A DNA stretch of 43,870 nucleotides from Chloroflexota bacterium (GTDB taxonomy: Bacteria > Chloroflexota > Anaerolineae > UBA4142 > SHND01). The translations under genes and the position numbers were made by a program. Shown here in pieces: positions 6,461 to 14,847 of this stretch (the stretch's first letter is position 1; every line of letters starts with the position of its first letter). The stretch spans positions 1-43,870 of the forward strand of contig JAKOPZ010000097.1 in NCBI GenBank assembly GCA_029778615.1, given 5' to 3'. The notes beneath the pieces were generated by a model. That model did not search any database, was not told the origin of the DNA, and saw only the letters and a list, made by a program, of their open reading frames with translations.

Positions 6461-8854
6461 ATGAACGATACGGAAACTTTACAAGCATCGTTGACCGATG
6501 AAATTGATATTGGTCGTTATCTCACAGTATTTGCTCGCTGGTGGCGTCTCATCCTCGCGTGCGCCATTTTGGGAGCGCTGGCTGCGTTTGGTTTCGGCTT
6601 GGTAAGCGCCAAGTCATACGAGGCAAACGCGTATGTGGTTTTGGTGCGAACCTCGACGATTGTAAACCTCGATTCCAAAATCCGTACGGTATCGAATACG
6701 GACCCCACTTCCGGGCAAATATTGGACCAAGCCTCACTGCGCAAGGCATTGGCTTCCATTGCCAACAGCGAAGATATCGCGCAGGTAGTTTACAACTCGC
6801 TGCAGACCCAATTGGCGCCCGGCATTGAGGATGCTGGTCAACTGCACCGCGTGGTCGACGTAACCAATGACGGCGATACGATTCAAGTTACGGTGCGCTC
6901 CAAAGACCCCGCACAGGCGGCGCTGATTGCCAACACGTGGTCCAAAGAGTTTGTCACGCGCGCCAATTCCATTTACAGCGATAGCCCGATTTCCGTTGCA
7001 AACTTGGTGGACCAAGTGCAGACCGCGCGCAACGATTATGATGCCAAAGAGGCAGCTCTCGTCGCGTTCGTGCGCGATGGTCATGTTCAAACTGTACAGC
7101 GCAAACGCGATGAAAAGAGTCGTATCCTGCAAACGTTGGTGTTTGGAAAAACAACGGCTGTGCAGGCAGTGCTTACCGAAACGCAACAGGTCCAAATTCG
7201 CCTTTTGCGTGATTACTTGAGTGCGATTGGGAATACGCGTTCCACCGTCTTTACGCAACAAGTAACGGCGCGTACGCAGAAACTGGTAGACTCGTATAGT
7301 CTCTTGCTCAAGCTCGAACGCCTATTGGGTAATGCCCAAGCCCTGCGCGCGCGCATGGCGCAGTCATCTTCCCAGGTACAGCCGGGCACTGACCTGGCGC
7401 TTGTTCTGCTCGAATCCAGCGCGTTTACGACGTGGGCAGAGCTGCCGGTCAGTCTCCAAATCCCCATCACTGAACTCAATAGTGGCAAGAGTACGGCGGA
7501 ACAACTCCAAGCTCTGGACAGTTTGATTGCCGAGATTCAGACGCAGCATACCTCCATTCAAAAACAAATTGACGATGCTTCGCGTGTGTTGCTCAGCGAT
7601 ACGGGCTATGCCTATTTGGATGCAAACACCTCTGACCCTTCCTCCCCGCTTAGTGCGGCGATTCAATCGCGCGTGCAAGCGCTCTTGAATCTCGACGGTT
7701 TGGAAGATATTGCTTCCTACGAGAGTTCTGATGCAGCAGTTGTGGCAGCCATTGACACATTGCAAAAAGACATAAATGGTCTCAATGCAGAGATTGAAGT
7801 GGAAAATGCCAAACAGCGTGATTTGACGCGCGCGCGTGACCTGGCGTGGGACACGTACACAGCGCTTGCAAACAAAGTTGCCGAGTCCCAAGTCACAGCA
7901 GATTCAAGCGGAAGCATTGTGCGGGTGGCTGCCTCTGCCGTTCCACCGACCCAACCGGTTGCCAGCGGACTGAGCCGGACTGCTTTGGGTTTGCTCTTGG
8001 GACTGTTTGTGGGGACGGCTCTGGCATTTATTCTAGAGTTTTTCGTGACGGCGTTCCCCGATGCGTCGCATGTCAAGCGCGCCCTCAACCTGCCGACGCT
8101 TGCGACAATTCCCGCATTCAAGTCCGCGCCCGGGCAGGCGAATTTGCCGCGCCCCGTCCTGGAAGCATTGCGTGGATTACGCTTTCAATTGTTCGACGCA
8201 AACAAAGCGCGCGCGGTAATGGTCACGAGCGCTTTGGCAGGCGAAGGCGTCACCACCACCGCGTCGAATTTGGCAACCGTTGCCGCACAGGGCGGCATGA
8301 ATGTTTTGTTGATTGATGCAAATTTGCGCGAACCGACAGTGCATTCCAAGTTCAATCTTGAAATGGCGCCCGGGCTCTCCAATCTTTTGACCAAGGGTTC
8401 AGGGACGGACCTGCAATCCGGTGCATACACGCACGCGGTCAACGCAAATCTTTCTGTTCTCACAGCGGGTTCGCCCGAGTCCGACCCGGCGGCAGTTTTG
8501 CAGCACAAGACATTCGAATTCTTGATACAGCACGCCAAAGAAAAATTCGATTTGGTCATTATGGACGCCCCGCCGGTCAACGGAACGATTGATGCCATGG
8601 AAATCACCCGCGTGGCGGACGGTGTGCTCTTGGTGATTGACAGCGCGGACACGCCGCGCGCCGCCGTGCTTGACGCGAAAGCAGAATTGGCTGCCTCCGC
8701 TACACCCATTTTGGGCGCGGTGCTGAATCGCACCGGACGCGTGACGGCAGACGAAACGCGGGGGGCGAAATCGGACGCAGTGCCCTCCCGAACAATGTTG
8801 TCGGGTTTACGAACGTGGTTCTTGGATTTGGTTGGACCGCGTTCAGGAACATAG
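6461..8854 (+). CDS. Wzz chain-length protein fused to a BY-kinase-like domain lacking the Walker A lysine
   Basis: 797 residues. A Wzz-type N-terminus with a first membrane helix at about 30-55 is followed by a long periplasmic, coiled-coil-rich part (about 60-490), a second helix near 505-535 and a cytoplasmic BY-kinase-like domain. The Walker A position reads GEGVTTT with V597 where the family has lysine (codon gtc 8249-8251). The A' motif LLIDANLREP and Walker B-like LVIMDAPP are present. The C-terminus has no tyrosine cluster. Wzz/BY-kinases set chain length of exported polysaccharide and couple export to ATP-dependent phosphorylation; here the ATPase is probably impaired. Start at 6461 fits an AGGA site 8-11 bases upstream. 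Less GCG-biased than its neighbours. Confidence 0.87.
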   Translation: MNDTETLQASLTDEIDIGRYLTVFARWWRLILACAILGALAAFGFGLVSAKSYEANAYVVLVRTSTIVNLDSKIRTVSNTDPTSGQILDQASLRKALASIANSEDIAQVVYNSLQTQLAPGIEDAGQLHRVVDVTNDGDTIQVTVRSKDPAQAALIANTWSKEFVTRANSIYSDSPISVANLVDQVQTARNDYDAKEAALVAFVRDGHVQTVQRKRDEKSRILQTLVFGKTTAVQAVLTETQQVQIRLLRDYLSAIGNTRSTVFTQQVTARTQKLVDSYSLLLKLERLLGNAQALRARMAQSSSQVQPGTDLALVLLESSAFTTWAELPVSLQIPITELNSGKSTAEQLQALDSLIAEIQTQHTSIQKQIDDASRVLLSDTGYAYLDANTSDPSSPLSAAIQSRVQALLNLDGLEDIASYESSDAAVVAAIDTLQKDINGLNAEIEVENAKQRDLTRARDLAWDTYTALANKVAESQVTADSSGSIVRVAASAVPPTQPVASGLSRTALGLLLGLFVGTALAFILEFFVTAFPDASHVKRALNLPTLATIPAFKSAPGQANLPRPVLEALRGLRFQLFDANKARAVMVTSALAGEGVTTTASNLATVAAQGGMNVLLIDANLREPTVHSKFNLEMAPGLSNLLTKGSGTDLQSGAYTHAVNANLSVLTAGSPESDPAAVLQHKTFEFLIQHAKEKFDLVIMDAPPVNGTIDAMEITRVADGVLLVIDSADTPRAAVLDAKAELAASATPILGAVLNRTGRVTADETRGAKSDAVPSRTMLSGLRTWFLDLVGPRSGT

Positions 8855-8855
8855 A

Positions 8856-10145
8856 GTGACGCGCACTTTGTCTTGGCGGCGCGCTGCAACCCTGATTGCC
8901 GATAATGAATCTTGGCTGGTCTGGGTTTACGGCGTGCCGCTTTTAATTTCAAGCAGCATTCCGCTTTGGCTTTTGGCGGGGGCTTTGGGCACGGTTCCGC
9001 TTTTTTGGTTCGCGCGTCGAATCGCTCGCGGGCAGTGGTCGGTCAACACTCCGCTCGGGCTGCCGATTGGTTTGTTTCTGGTTCTCGGTTTGATGGCTGT
9101 TGCGGTTTCAATAGACCTGCTGCTCAGTGTGAGATTGTATGCAGAATTTGTTGGCGGCGCGGCGCTGTATTTTGGAATTGTAAATGGGTTGAGTGGGAGC
9201 AAGGTTGAAAATGCAAACGCCTCGCGCGCGGAGGGCAAACGCTTTGCGCGCGTATTGTGGGTCCTCCTGGCGATTGTCCTCGCGATGGGTTTCGCCGGCG
9301 CGTTGGGTCTGCGTTTTTCAGACAAATTCTTGCCCGTGCAGTTGTATCCGTATCTTCCCAAATTCGATTTTTCGATTTTTAATCCGCGCGGCTTTACGCC
9401 CAACATTGTCGCGGGCGCGATTGCTCCGGCGGTTCCGCTATGCTGGCTGTGGGGCTGGCGCCAACCGCGTGCATGGCGCGTGGTGTTGTACGGCATTTCG
9501 TTTTTCTTGTTGGGGGTGATTGTGTTGACCCAATCGCGCGGCGCGGTGATTGGCATTGCGGTGAGCGCTGCCTTGATTGCCTTCTGGCTCAAGCCGCGCA
9601 TCGGATGGGTCATTGCTGTTTTGCTTGTCGGCGCGACGGCGTTGTTTCTTGGCATGGAAGCAAATCGCGCGGTAGATTCATCACCGGACGACTCGACGGT
9701 CACGGCAGCAGGACGCTTTGAATTGTGGTCGCGCGCGCTGTATATCGCGCAGGATTTCCCATTTACGGGAATCGGCTTGGGTACTTTTTCGCAAGTGGTC
9801 CCCGTGATGTATCCGCTGTTTATCAATAGTCCCGACGCGCCGATACCGCACGCGCACAATATGTATTTGCAGATGGCAGTAGATTACGGTGTCGGCGGTT
9901 TTGTGGCATTTGGCGGAATGGTGCTGACCGTTCTTTTGCTCGGCGCGGTCACCTTGAAACGCACGCGCGCCGCGCCAAGCGAGCTGCTGGTAACGGGACT
10001 CGTCGGCGGCTATATCGTTTTTTTGGCGCATGGCATGCTCGATGCAGTGGTGGTGAGCACCAAAGTAAGTGTGGTGATGTGGATAATGGTCGCGCTCTTG
10101 ACGGTGCTGTATCGGAATACCTTACCCGGCGCGCGATATGAATGA
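8856..10145 (+). CDS. O-antigen ligase/polymerase-like membrane protein (Wzy/WaaL superfamily)
   Basis: 429 residues with about 10-12 hydrophobic segments. The second half carries the PF04932-type features: SRGAVIGI after a transmembrane helix, a GIGLGTFSQV loop, and PHAHNMYLQ with the conserved histidine pair in a long outer loop. Enzymes of this type polymerise undecaprenyl-linked repeat units or ligate them to an acceptor in the outer leaflet. Position directly after the Wzz/BY-kinase gene argues for polymerase. Start taken as GTG 8856, one base after the upstream stop and 7 bases after AGGA. A second protein of this superfamily is at 36792. Confidence 0.82.
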   Translation: MTRTLSWRRAATLIADNESWLVWVYGVPLLISSSIPLWLLAGALGTVPLFWFARRIARGQWSVNTPLGLPIGLFLVLGLMAVAVSIDLLLSVRLYAEFVGGAALYFGIVNGLSGSKVENANASRAEGKRFARVLWVLLAIVLAMGFAGALGLRFSDKFLPVQLYPYLPKFDFSIFNPRGFTPNIVAGAIAPAVPLCWLWGWRQPRAWRVVLYGISFFLLGVIVLTQSRGAVIGIAVSAALIAFWLKPRIGWVIAVLLVGATALFLGMEANRAVDSSPDDSTVTAAGRFELWSRALYIAQDFPFTGIGLGTFSQVVPVMYPLFINSPDAPIPHAHNMYLQMAVDYGVGGFVAFGGMVLTVLLLGAVTLKRTRAAPSELLVTGLVGGYIVFLAHGMLDAVVVSTKVSVVMWIMVALLTVLYRNTLPGARYE

Positions 10146-11154
10146 CGCGCGCCATGAGAATTCTTGGCGCGGCACGTGGCTTTCGCTCGCGATGGGCGCG
10201 GTGGGCAGTGGGATTGCCATTTGGCTCATCGCGCGCGGTGTAGATTTCTCACAAACGCGTGACGCGCTCGCGTCGAGTCAACTCGGATGGGTTGCGCTCG
10301 CGTTTTTATTTCAAATGCTTGCGACCGCGTTCACTGTCCGCCGCTGGCAAATTTTATTGCGTCCCGCGTCCGCGCGTTTCTTGCCACTCTTGCAAATTTA
10401 TTTCAGCGCGCATTTGCTCAATACACTGCTGCCCGCGAAACTTGGCACCGTCGCGCGCGTCCTCCTCACCGCCGAAAGCGAACACCTGAACGCGGGCGTG
10501 TCGCTCGGCTCGGTCGCGATTGAAAAAGTCGTGGATACGTTGGTGATGTTGGTGCTGCTGCTCGCGCTCGCATTTTTTATTCCAATGCCCGAATGGCTGC
10601 GCGATTCGTTGAGTGCGAGTGTGGCGTTGGTCATCGCCGCCTTGATTGTTTTGGCGAGCGCGCGGCGCGTGCGCGAGCCATTGCTGAACGCGCTGGCGCG
10701 TATCGAGACGCGCGTACTCGGACGACATTCGACGCGTGCGGCGAATTTGGCGCGCGGGATTTTGGACAGTTTGGTGAATCTCACGCAGCGGCGCGAAGCG
10801 CTGACTGTTTTGTTTTGGACAATGTGTGTGTGGCTCGCGGGCGCCGCAGTAAATCAATTGTTGTTCGCCGCGTTGAATCTGAATTTGTCGTGGAGCGCCA
10901 CATGGTTCGTCATCGTCGCGTTGCAGTTGGCGACGCGCGTTCCCGCGCTGCCCGCGAATCTCGGCGTCTTTCATTATGTGGTCATTCTCGCGCTCGCGGT
11001 GTACGGCGTTGGCGAAAGTCCCGCGCTCGCGTTTGCCATTTTGCTGCATCTTGTGATTTTTATTCTGCCCGCGTTCGTGGGCGTGGGGTGCGCGCTGCCA
11101 TTGAGCGCGCGTTTGGTTGCGTTGGTCGCGCGGCGTCGTTATGCTCAAGAATGA
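10138..11154 (+). CDS. UPF0104/lysylphosphatidylglycerol synthetase-type transmembrane protein
   Basis: 338 residues and about 8 membrane helices, with the family pattern LLNTLLPAKLGTVARV near 95-110 and RVPALPANLGVFHY near 262-275. It corresponds to the flippase-like membrane half of MprF (PF03706) without the aminoacyl-transferase half. Such proteins occur often in polysaccharide and lipid-glycosylation loci, where a lipid or lipid-linked sugar translocation role is suspected but not established. The ATG overlaps the end of the upstream polymerase gene by 8 bases, so it is translationally coupled. Confidence 0.78.
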   Translation: MNDARHENSWRGTWLSLAMGAVGSGIAIWLIARGVDFSQTRDALASSQLGWVALAFLFQMLATAFTVRRWQILLRPASARFLPLLQIYFSAHLLNTLLPAKLGTVARVLLTAESEHLNAGVSLGSVAIEKVVDTLVMLVLLLALAFFIPMPEWLRDSLSASVALVIAALIVLASARRVREPLLNALARIETRVLGRHSTRAANLARGILDSLVNLTQRREALTVLFWTMCVWLAGAAVNQLLFAALNLNLSWSATWFVIVALQLATRVPALPANLGVFHYVVILALAVYGVGESPALAFAILLHLVIFILPAFVGVGCALPLSARLVALVARRRYAQE

Positions 11155-12337
11155 ATTGGTTGTTTGTTTTGCGAACCTGAGCTGGGATTTCATGTGGCTG
11201 CGGCATCAAGAATTGATGGCGCAGTTCGCGCAGGCGGGACATCGCGTGTTGTTCATCGAACCGATTGGACTGCGAATGCCCGGCTGGCAAGACCGTCAAC
11301 GCATTCTCGCGCGCATCCGCAATCGTCAGCGCGCCGGCGCGCGCGGCATTCGGCAAGTGATGCAAAATGTGTGGGTCGTTGACCCGTTCGTCAATCCGTT
11401 TCAAGAAATCGGGATTGTGCATCGCCGCAATGTGCGCGCCTTGACCGCGCAAGTACAAAACGCGATCGCAGAACTGGGCGGCGGCGCGCCGATTGTGTGG
11501 ACGTACATTCCGACACCGCTGGCGCGCGAAACGATTGCGAATTTAGAACGCAAACTGTTGATATATGATTGTGTGGATGCGCTGACAGAAAATCCCAAAG
11601 GCGTTTTTCAGTCATACGCGGAATCGGAAAAAATTTTGTCGCGTGAGGCGGACATTGTGTTGGTTACATCGCACACGTTGTACGAACGCCAGCGCGCCTT
11701 GAATCCGCGCACGTACTATGTGCCGCACGGGGTCTTGTATGAAAAATTCGCGGACGTTCACCCCCCCCCGCCGCGCGAATTGAAAAACATTCCCGCGCCG
11801 CGCCTCTTGTTCTTTGGCGGAATTGACGAGCGCCTCGATTTGCAATTGTTGGAACGCCTCGCCGCGCGGCATCCCGCGTGGCACATAATTCTGATGGGCG
11901 TCGTCCGCACCGACATTGCCGCACTGCAAAAATTTTCGAATGTGCATGTTTTGCCGCCACAGCCGCATGACGCGCTGCCCGTGTATTTGCATCACGCCGA
12001 TATTTTTTTGCTGCCGTACGCGCGCATTCCGTTCTCGCATTACATGAATCCCGTCAAACTGCATGAATGCTTTGCCGTCGGCAAACCGACGGTCGCCACC
12101 GCGCTGCCGGCTTTTCAAGAATATCGCGATGTGCTGTATGTGGCGCAGGACGCGGACGAGTACGAACAATTCGTCCTTACCGCGCTTGCAGAAAAGGACG
12201 ACGCGGCGAAAATCGAATTGCGCCGCGCCCGCGCCCGCGCAAACACGTGGGCAAAGCGCTTTGCCGAAATTCAAGAAATTATCGCTAATCGCGAAGCTCG
12301 CGTGTCCAATCTCCAAGCTCCAATCTCCAAGCTCTAG
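11141..12337 (+). CDS. GT4-like glycosyltransferase, TuaH-like
   Basis: 398 residues. The N-terminal half begins VVCFANLSWDF and includes LLIYDCVDALTE, a pattern seen in teichuronic-acid TuaH-type enzymes. The C-terminal half has LLFFGGIDERLD and the acceptor/donor motif MNPVKLHECFAVGKP. It probably adds a sugar to the lipid-linked repeat unit in the cytoplasm. Start at ATG 11141 overlaps the previous gene by 14 bases. A run of nine C (11761-11769) encodes prolines in the interdomain linker and is prone to slippage. The last residues are translated from a heptamer tandem repeat (12305-12346) in which the stop codon itself lies, so the C-terminus is likely a recent read-in extension. Confidence 0.83.
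   Translation: MLKNELVVCFANLSWDFMWLRHQELMAQFAQAGHRVLFIEPIGLRMPGWQDRQRILARIRNRQRAGARGIRQVMQNVWVVDPFVNPFQEIGIVHRRNVRALTAQVQNAIAELGGGAPIVWTYIPTPLARETIANLERKLLIYDCVDALTENPKGVFQSYAESEKILSREADIVLVTSHTLYERQRALNPRTYYVPHGVLYEKFADVHPPPPRELKNIPAPRLLFFGGIDERLDLQLLERLAARHPAWHIILMGVVRTDIAALQKFSNVHVLPPQPHDALPVYLHHADIFLLPYARIPFSHYMNPVKLHECFAVGKPTVATALPAFQEYRDVLYVAQDADEYEQFVLTALAEKDDAAKIELRRARARANTWAKRFAEIQEIIANREARVSNLQAPISKL
11761..11769 (+). repeat. C9 homopolymer inside glycosyltransferase gene
   Basis: Nine consecutive C bases at about codon 207 of the GT4-like gene, between the two Rossmann domains. A change of one base would shift the frame and remove the C-terminal domain. Confidence 0.9.
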
Positions 12338-12346
12338 TCTCCAATT
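12305..12346. repeat. Heptanucleotide tandem repeat (six units)
   Basis: Six contiguous heptamers: TCCAATC, TCCAAGC, TCCAATC, TCCAAGC, TCTAGTC, TCCAATT. The TAG stop of the upstream glycosyltransferase lies in the fifth unit. The tract fills the junction to the next gene at 12353. Resembles the heptameric short tandem repeats known from cyanobacteria. Confidence 0.88.
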
Positions 12347-12352
12347 TTTCTT

Positions 12353-13438
12353 ATGCGTCTCGCCCTCGTTCACGAATATTTTTGCAATCTCGGCGGCGCG
12401 GACACGGTGGCACGCGTCTTGCACGAAATGTTTCCCGACGCGCCGGTGTACACGCTCCAGGTGTATGACCGCCATCGCACGCACGAATGGCTGCGCGGCA
12501 TGGAACTGCGCACGTCGTTCATTCAACGTTTGCCGTTCGCGGGACGCACGCATCAAATGTTTTTGCCGTTGATGCCCTACGCGATTGAACAATTCGATTT
12601 TTCGGGGTACGATATAATTGTTTCGTCGTCGAGTTTTATCGCCAAAGGTGTGATTCCGCCGCCTCACGCGCGACACATTTCGTACACCCACACGCGTCAG
12701 CGCGTCGCGTGGGATTTGGAATCCGAGTACGTGAATGCGATTCCGCGCCCGCTCCGAATTTTCGCGCAAGCGTACATGCACCAATTGCGGCAGTGGGATG
12801 TGACGGCGGCGCAGCGGGTGGACCAATTTGTCGCCAATTCCAATTTCGTCGCGCAGCGTCTAGAGCAATTGTATCGGCGTGATGCAGTGGTCCTTTATCC
12901 GCCGGTGGACACACAAACGTTTGCGCCGTTGAATGTGCCGCGCGAGAATTATTATGTGGCAGTGGGGCGGTTGGTGAAATACAAACGCTTTGATTTGGCG
13001 ATTGCGGCGTGCAAGGAATTGAAACGCGAGCTGCGTATCATCGGCGATGGACCCGAACGCGGCGCGTTGGAAAAAATGGCGGACGCGCACATTCGCTTTT
13101 TGGGCACGCAAACGCACGCGGCAATTCGGGAACAATTGGCGGGGGCGCGAGCGTTATTGTTTGCAGGGCTTGAAGATTTTGGCATTGTGCCTGTCGAAGC
13201 GCAGGCGATGGGCTGCCCGGTGATTGCGTTTGGCGCCGGCGGGGTGTTGGACACGGTGCGCGCGGACGAAACGGGCGTTTTGTTTGCGGAACAATCAGTC
13301 CCGGCATTGGTGCACGCGATGCGGCGCGCGGACGCATTGCGTTGGGATGAAAAACTCTTGCGCGCGCAGGCGGAACAATTTTCGACGCAAAATTTTAAAA
13401 CGCGTTTTTTGAATTTGCTTGCTCCATACAATGTATGA
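12353..13438 (+). CDS. GT4 family glycosyltransferase (WbaZ/mannosyltransferase-like)
   Basis: 361 residues. The N-terminus MRLALVHEYFCNLGGAD is typical of the WbaZ-like group of retaining GT4 enzymes, with HTRQRVAWDLESEY near 117-130. The C-terminal GT-B domain has YVAVGRLVKYKRFD and the EX7E motif EDFGIVPVE. Members add mannose, rhamnose or similar residues from GDP or dTDP donors. ATG start right after the heptamer repeat; the stop overlaps the next ATG by 4 bases. Confidence 0.86.
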   Translation: MRLALVHEYFCNLGGADTVARVLHEMFPDAPVYTLQVYDRHRTHEWLRGMELRTSFIQRLPFAGRTHQMFLPLMPYAIEQFDFSGYDIIVSSSSFIAKGVIPPPHARHISYTHTRQRVAWDLESEYVNAIPRPLRIFAQAYMHQLRQWDVTAAQRVDQFVANSNFVAQRLEQLYRRDAVVLYPPVDTQTFAPLNVPRENYYVAVGRLVKYKRFDLAIAACKELKRELRIIGDGPERGALEKMADAHIRFLGTQTHAAIREQLAGARALLFAGLEDFGIVPVEAQAMGCPVIAFGAGGVLDTVRADETGVLFAEQSVPALVHAMRRADALRWDEKLLRAQAEQFSTQNFKTRFLNLLAPYNV

Positions 13439-14847
13439 ACCTGATTCCGAATGATGTCCCGCGCGCGCGTTGGGGCGGCGCGGTTTTGTGGCTCGGCGAT
13501 GTACTGTGCGCGCTTGCCGCGATGGCGTTGGCGGATGGACTGCGCCGCGTGCTGCCGTTTGGCGCGCCCGCCGACCGTTTTTACGTGACCCCCGACGTAC
13601 TGCTGTTGGTCGCGTTGATTTGGTCGGCAGTCTTTTATTTTTTGGGAACGTACGAACGACGTCAGCGCGATGAATTGCGCGTCGAAATGCGCGCCGTGTT
13701 TCTTGCGTCCACATTTGCTTTGTTCACGCTGGCGGCGGCGCTGTATTTTTTCAAGATTGAAAATTTTTCGCGCGTCCTGTTTCTCTATTTTTACGCGCTC
13801 GATGTTGTGTTCACGGTGGCGTGGCGTTTTGGTGTACGCACACTGCGCGCGCGGGGACATGTGGCGGCGGAACCGCGCCGCGCAATTATCGTCGGCACGG
13901 ACGCGACGGCGCAAGAGCTCGCCGCGCAAATTCAGATGTGGCAGGGCTATACGTTAGTCGGATTCATTGCCGAGAATGAAAGTGTGGACGCGACGTTTCC
14001 CGCGCCGCTGTTGGGCACGCTGGCGGATGCGCTGCGAATTGTGGACCATGAAAATATCGGCGATGTATTTTTATCGCAGACGACGCGCGGGCGCGCGGAA
14101 TTGGCAGAATTGATTCTTGCTTTGCGCGAGCGGCGCGTGCGCGTGCGGCTCATGCCCGATTTGTTGGAATTGATTACGGTGCGCACCGGCATCGAATCCT
14201 TGCGCGGACTGCCTTTGATTACCCTGCGCGAACCGGCGATTACGGGTGTCAACAGTGTCTTGAAGCGCGCGCTCGACCTTGTGGGCGCGTCGCTGTGTCT
14301 GCTGCTCGCCGGACCCTTGATGCTCGTCGTCGCGATTCTCATTCGAATGGATTCCAAAGGTCCGGTTTTGTTTTCGCAGGAACGCGCGGGGCAGTACGGC
14401 AAACCGTTTCGTATGTACAAATTTCGTTCGATGGTGCAAAACGCGGAACAATTGTTGGATGGGTTGGTGAAATTGGACGAACTGCAAGAGCCGCATTTCA
14501 AGCTGCGAAATGACCCGCGTGTGACTCGTGTGGGCGCGTGGCTGCGGAGAACGTCGCTCGATGAACTCCCGCAGTTGTTTAATGTGTTGAGTGGTTCGAT
14601 GTCGCTCGTCGGTCCGCGCCCCGAAGTGATGCGCCTCGCCACGCGCTATTCCCCGGTACAGCGGCAGCGCTTGTTGGTGAAACCGGGCATGACGGGCGCA
14701 ATGCAAATCAGCGGACGCGGCGACCTTTCGTTTGACGAACGGATGAAGTTGGAAATGGACTATATCGAAAATTATTCTATCTGGCGCGATGTGGTAATTT
14801 TGGTAAAGACCGTGCCCGCTGTGTTGAGCGGACGCGGGGCGTACTGA
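13435..14847 (+). CDS. Polytopic polyprenyl-phosphate hexose-1-phosphate transferase
   Basis: 470 residues with the full WbaP/WcaJ layout. Four N-terminal helices (about 10-125) precede a nucleotide-binding-like domain (AIIVGTDATAQELAAQI, about 148-250), a fifth hydrophobic segment near 280-305, then the catalytic domain with YKFRSM, SLDELPQ (D376-E377), SLVGPRP and VKPGMTG. All catalytic motifs are intact, unlike the homologue at 4964. It loads the first sugar phosphate on undecaprenyl phosphate in the inner membrane and is the best candidate for the initiating enzyme of the first assembly set. ATGA overlap with the preceding GT4 gene and a one-base overlap with the following glycosidase gene place it in one unit with both. 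Confidence 0.9.
   Translation: MNLIPNDVPRARWGGAVLWLGDVLCALAAMALADGLRRVLPFGAPADRFYVTPDVLLLVALIWSAVFYFLGTYERRQRDELRVEMRAVFLASTFALFTLAAALYFFKIENFSRVLFLYFYALDVVFTVAWRFGVRTLRARGHVAAEPRRAIIVGTDATAQELAAQIQMWQGYTLVGFIAENESVDATFPAPLLGTLADALRIVDHENIGDVFLSQTTRGRAELAELILALRERRVRVRLMPDLLELITVRTGIESLRGLPLITLREPAITGVNSVLKRALDLVGASLCLLLAGPLMLVVAILIRMDSKGPVLFSQERAGQYGKPFRMYKFRSMVQNAEQLLDGLVKLDELQEPHFKLRNDPRVTRVGAWLRRTSLDELPQLFNVLSGSMSLVGPRPEVMRLATRYSPVQRQRLLVKPGMTGAMQISGRGDLSFDERMKLEMDYIENYSIWRDVVILVKTVPAVLSGRGAY

Noticed and set aside
11612-12826. Minus-strand reading frame (404 codons)
   Set aside because: Runs through two GT4 genes and the heptamer repeat; composition artefact of the biased codon use.
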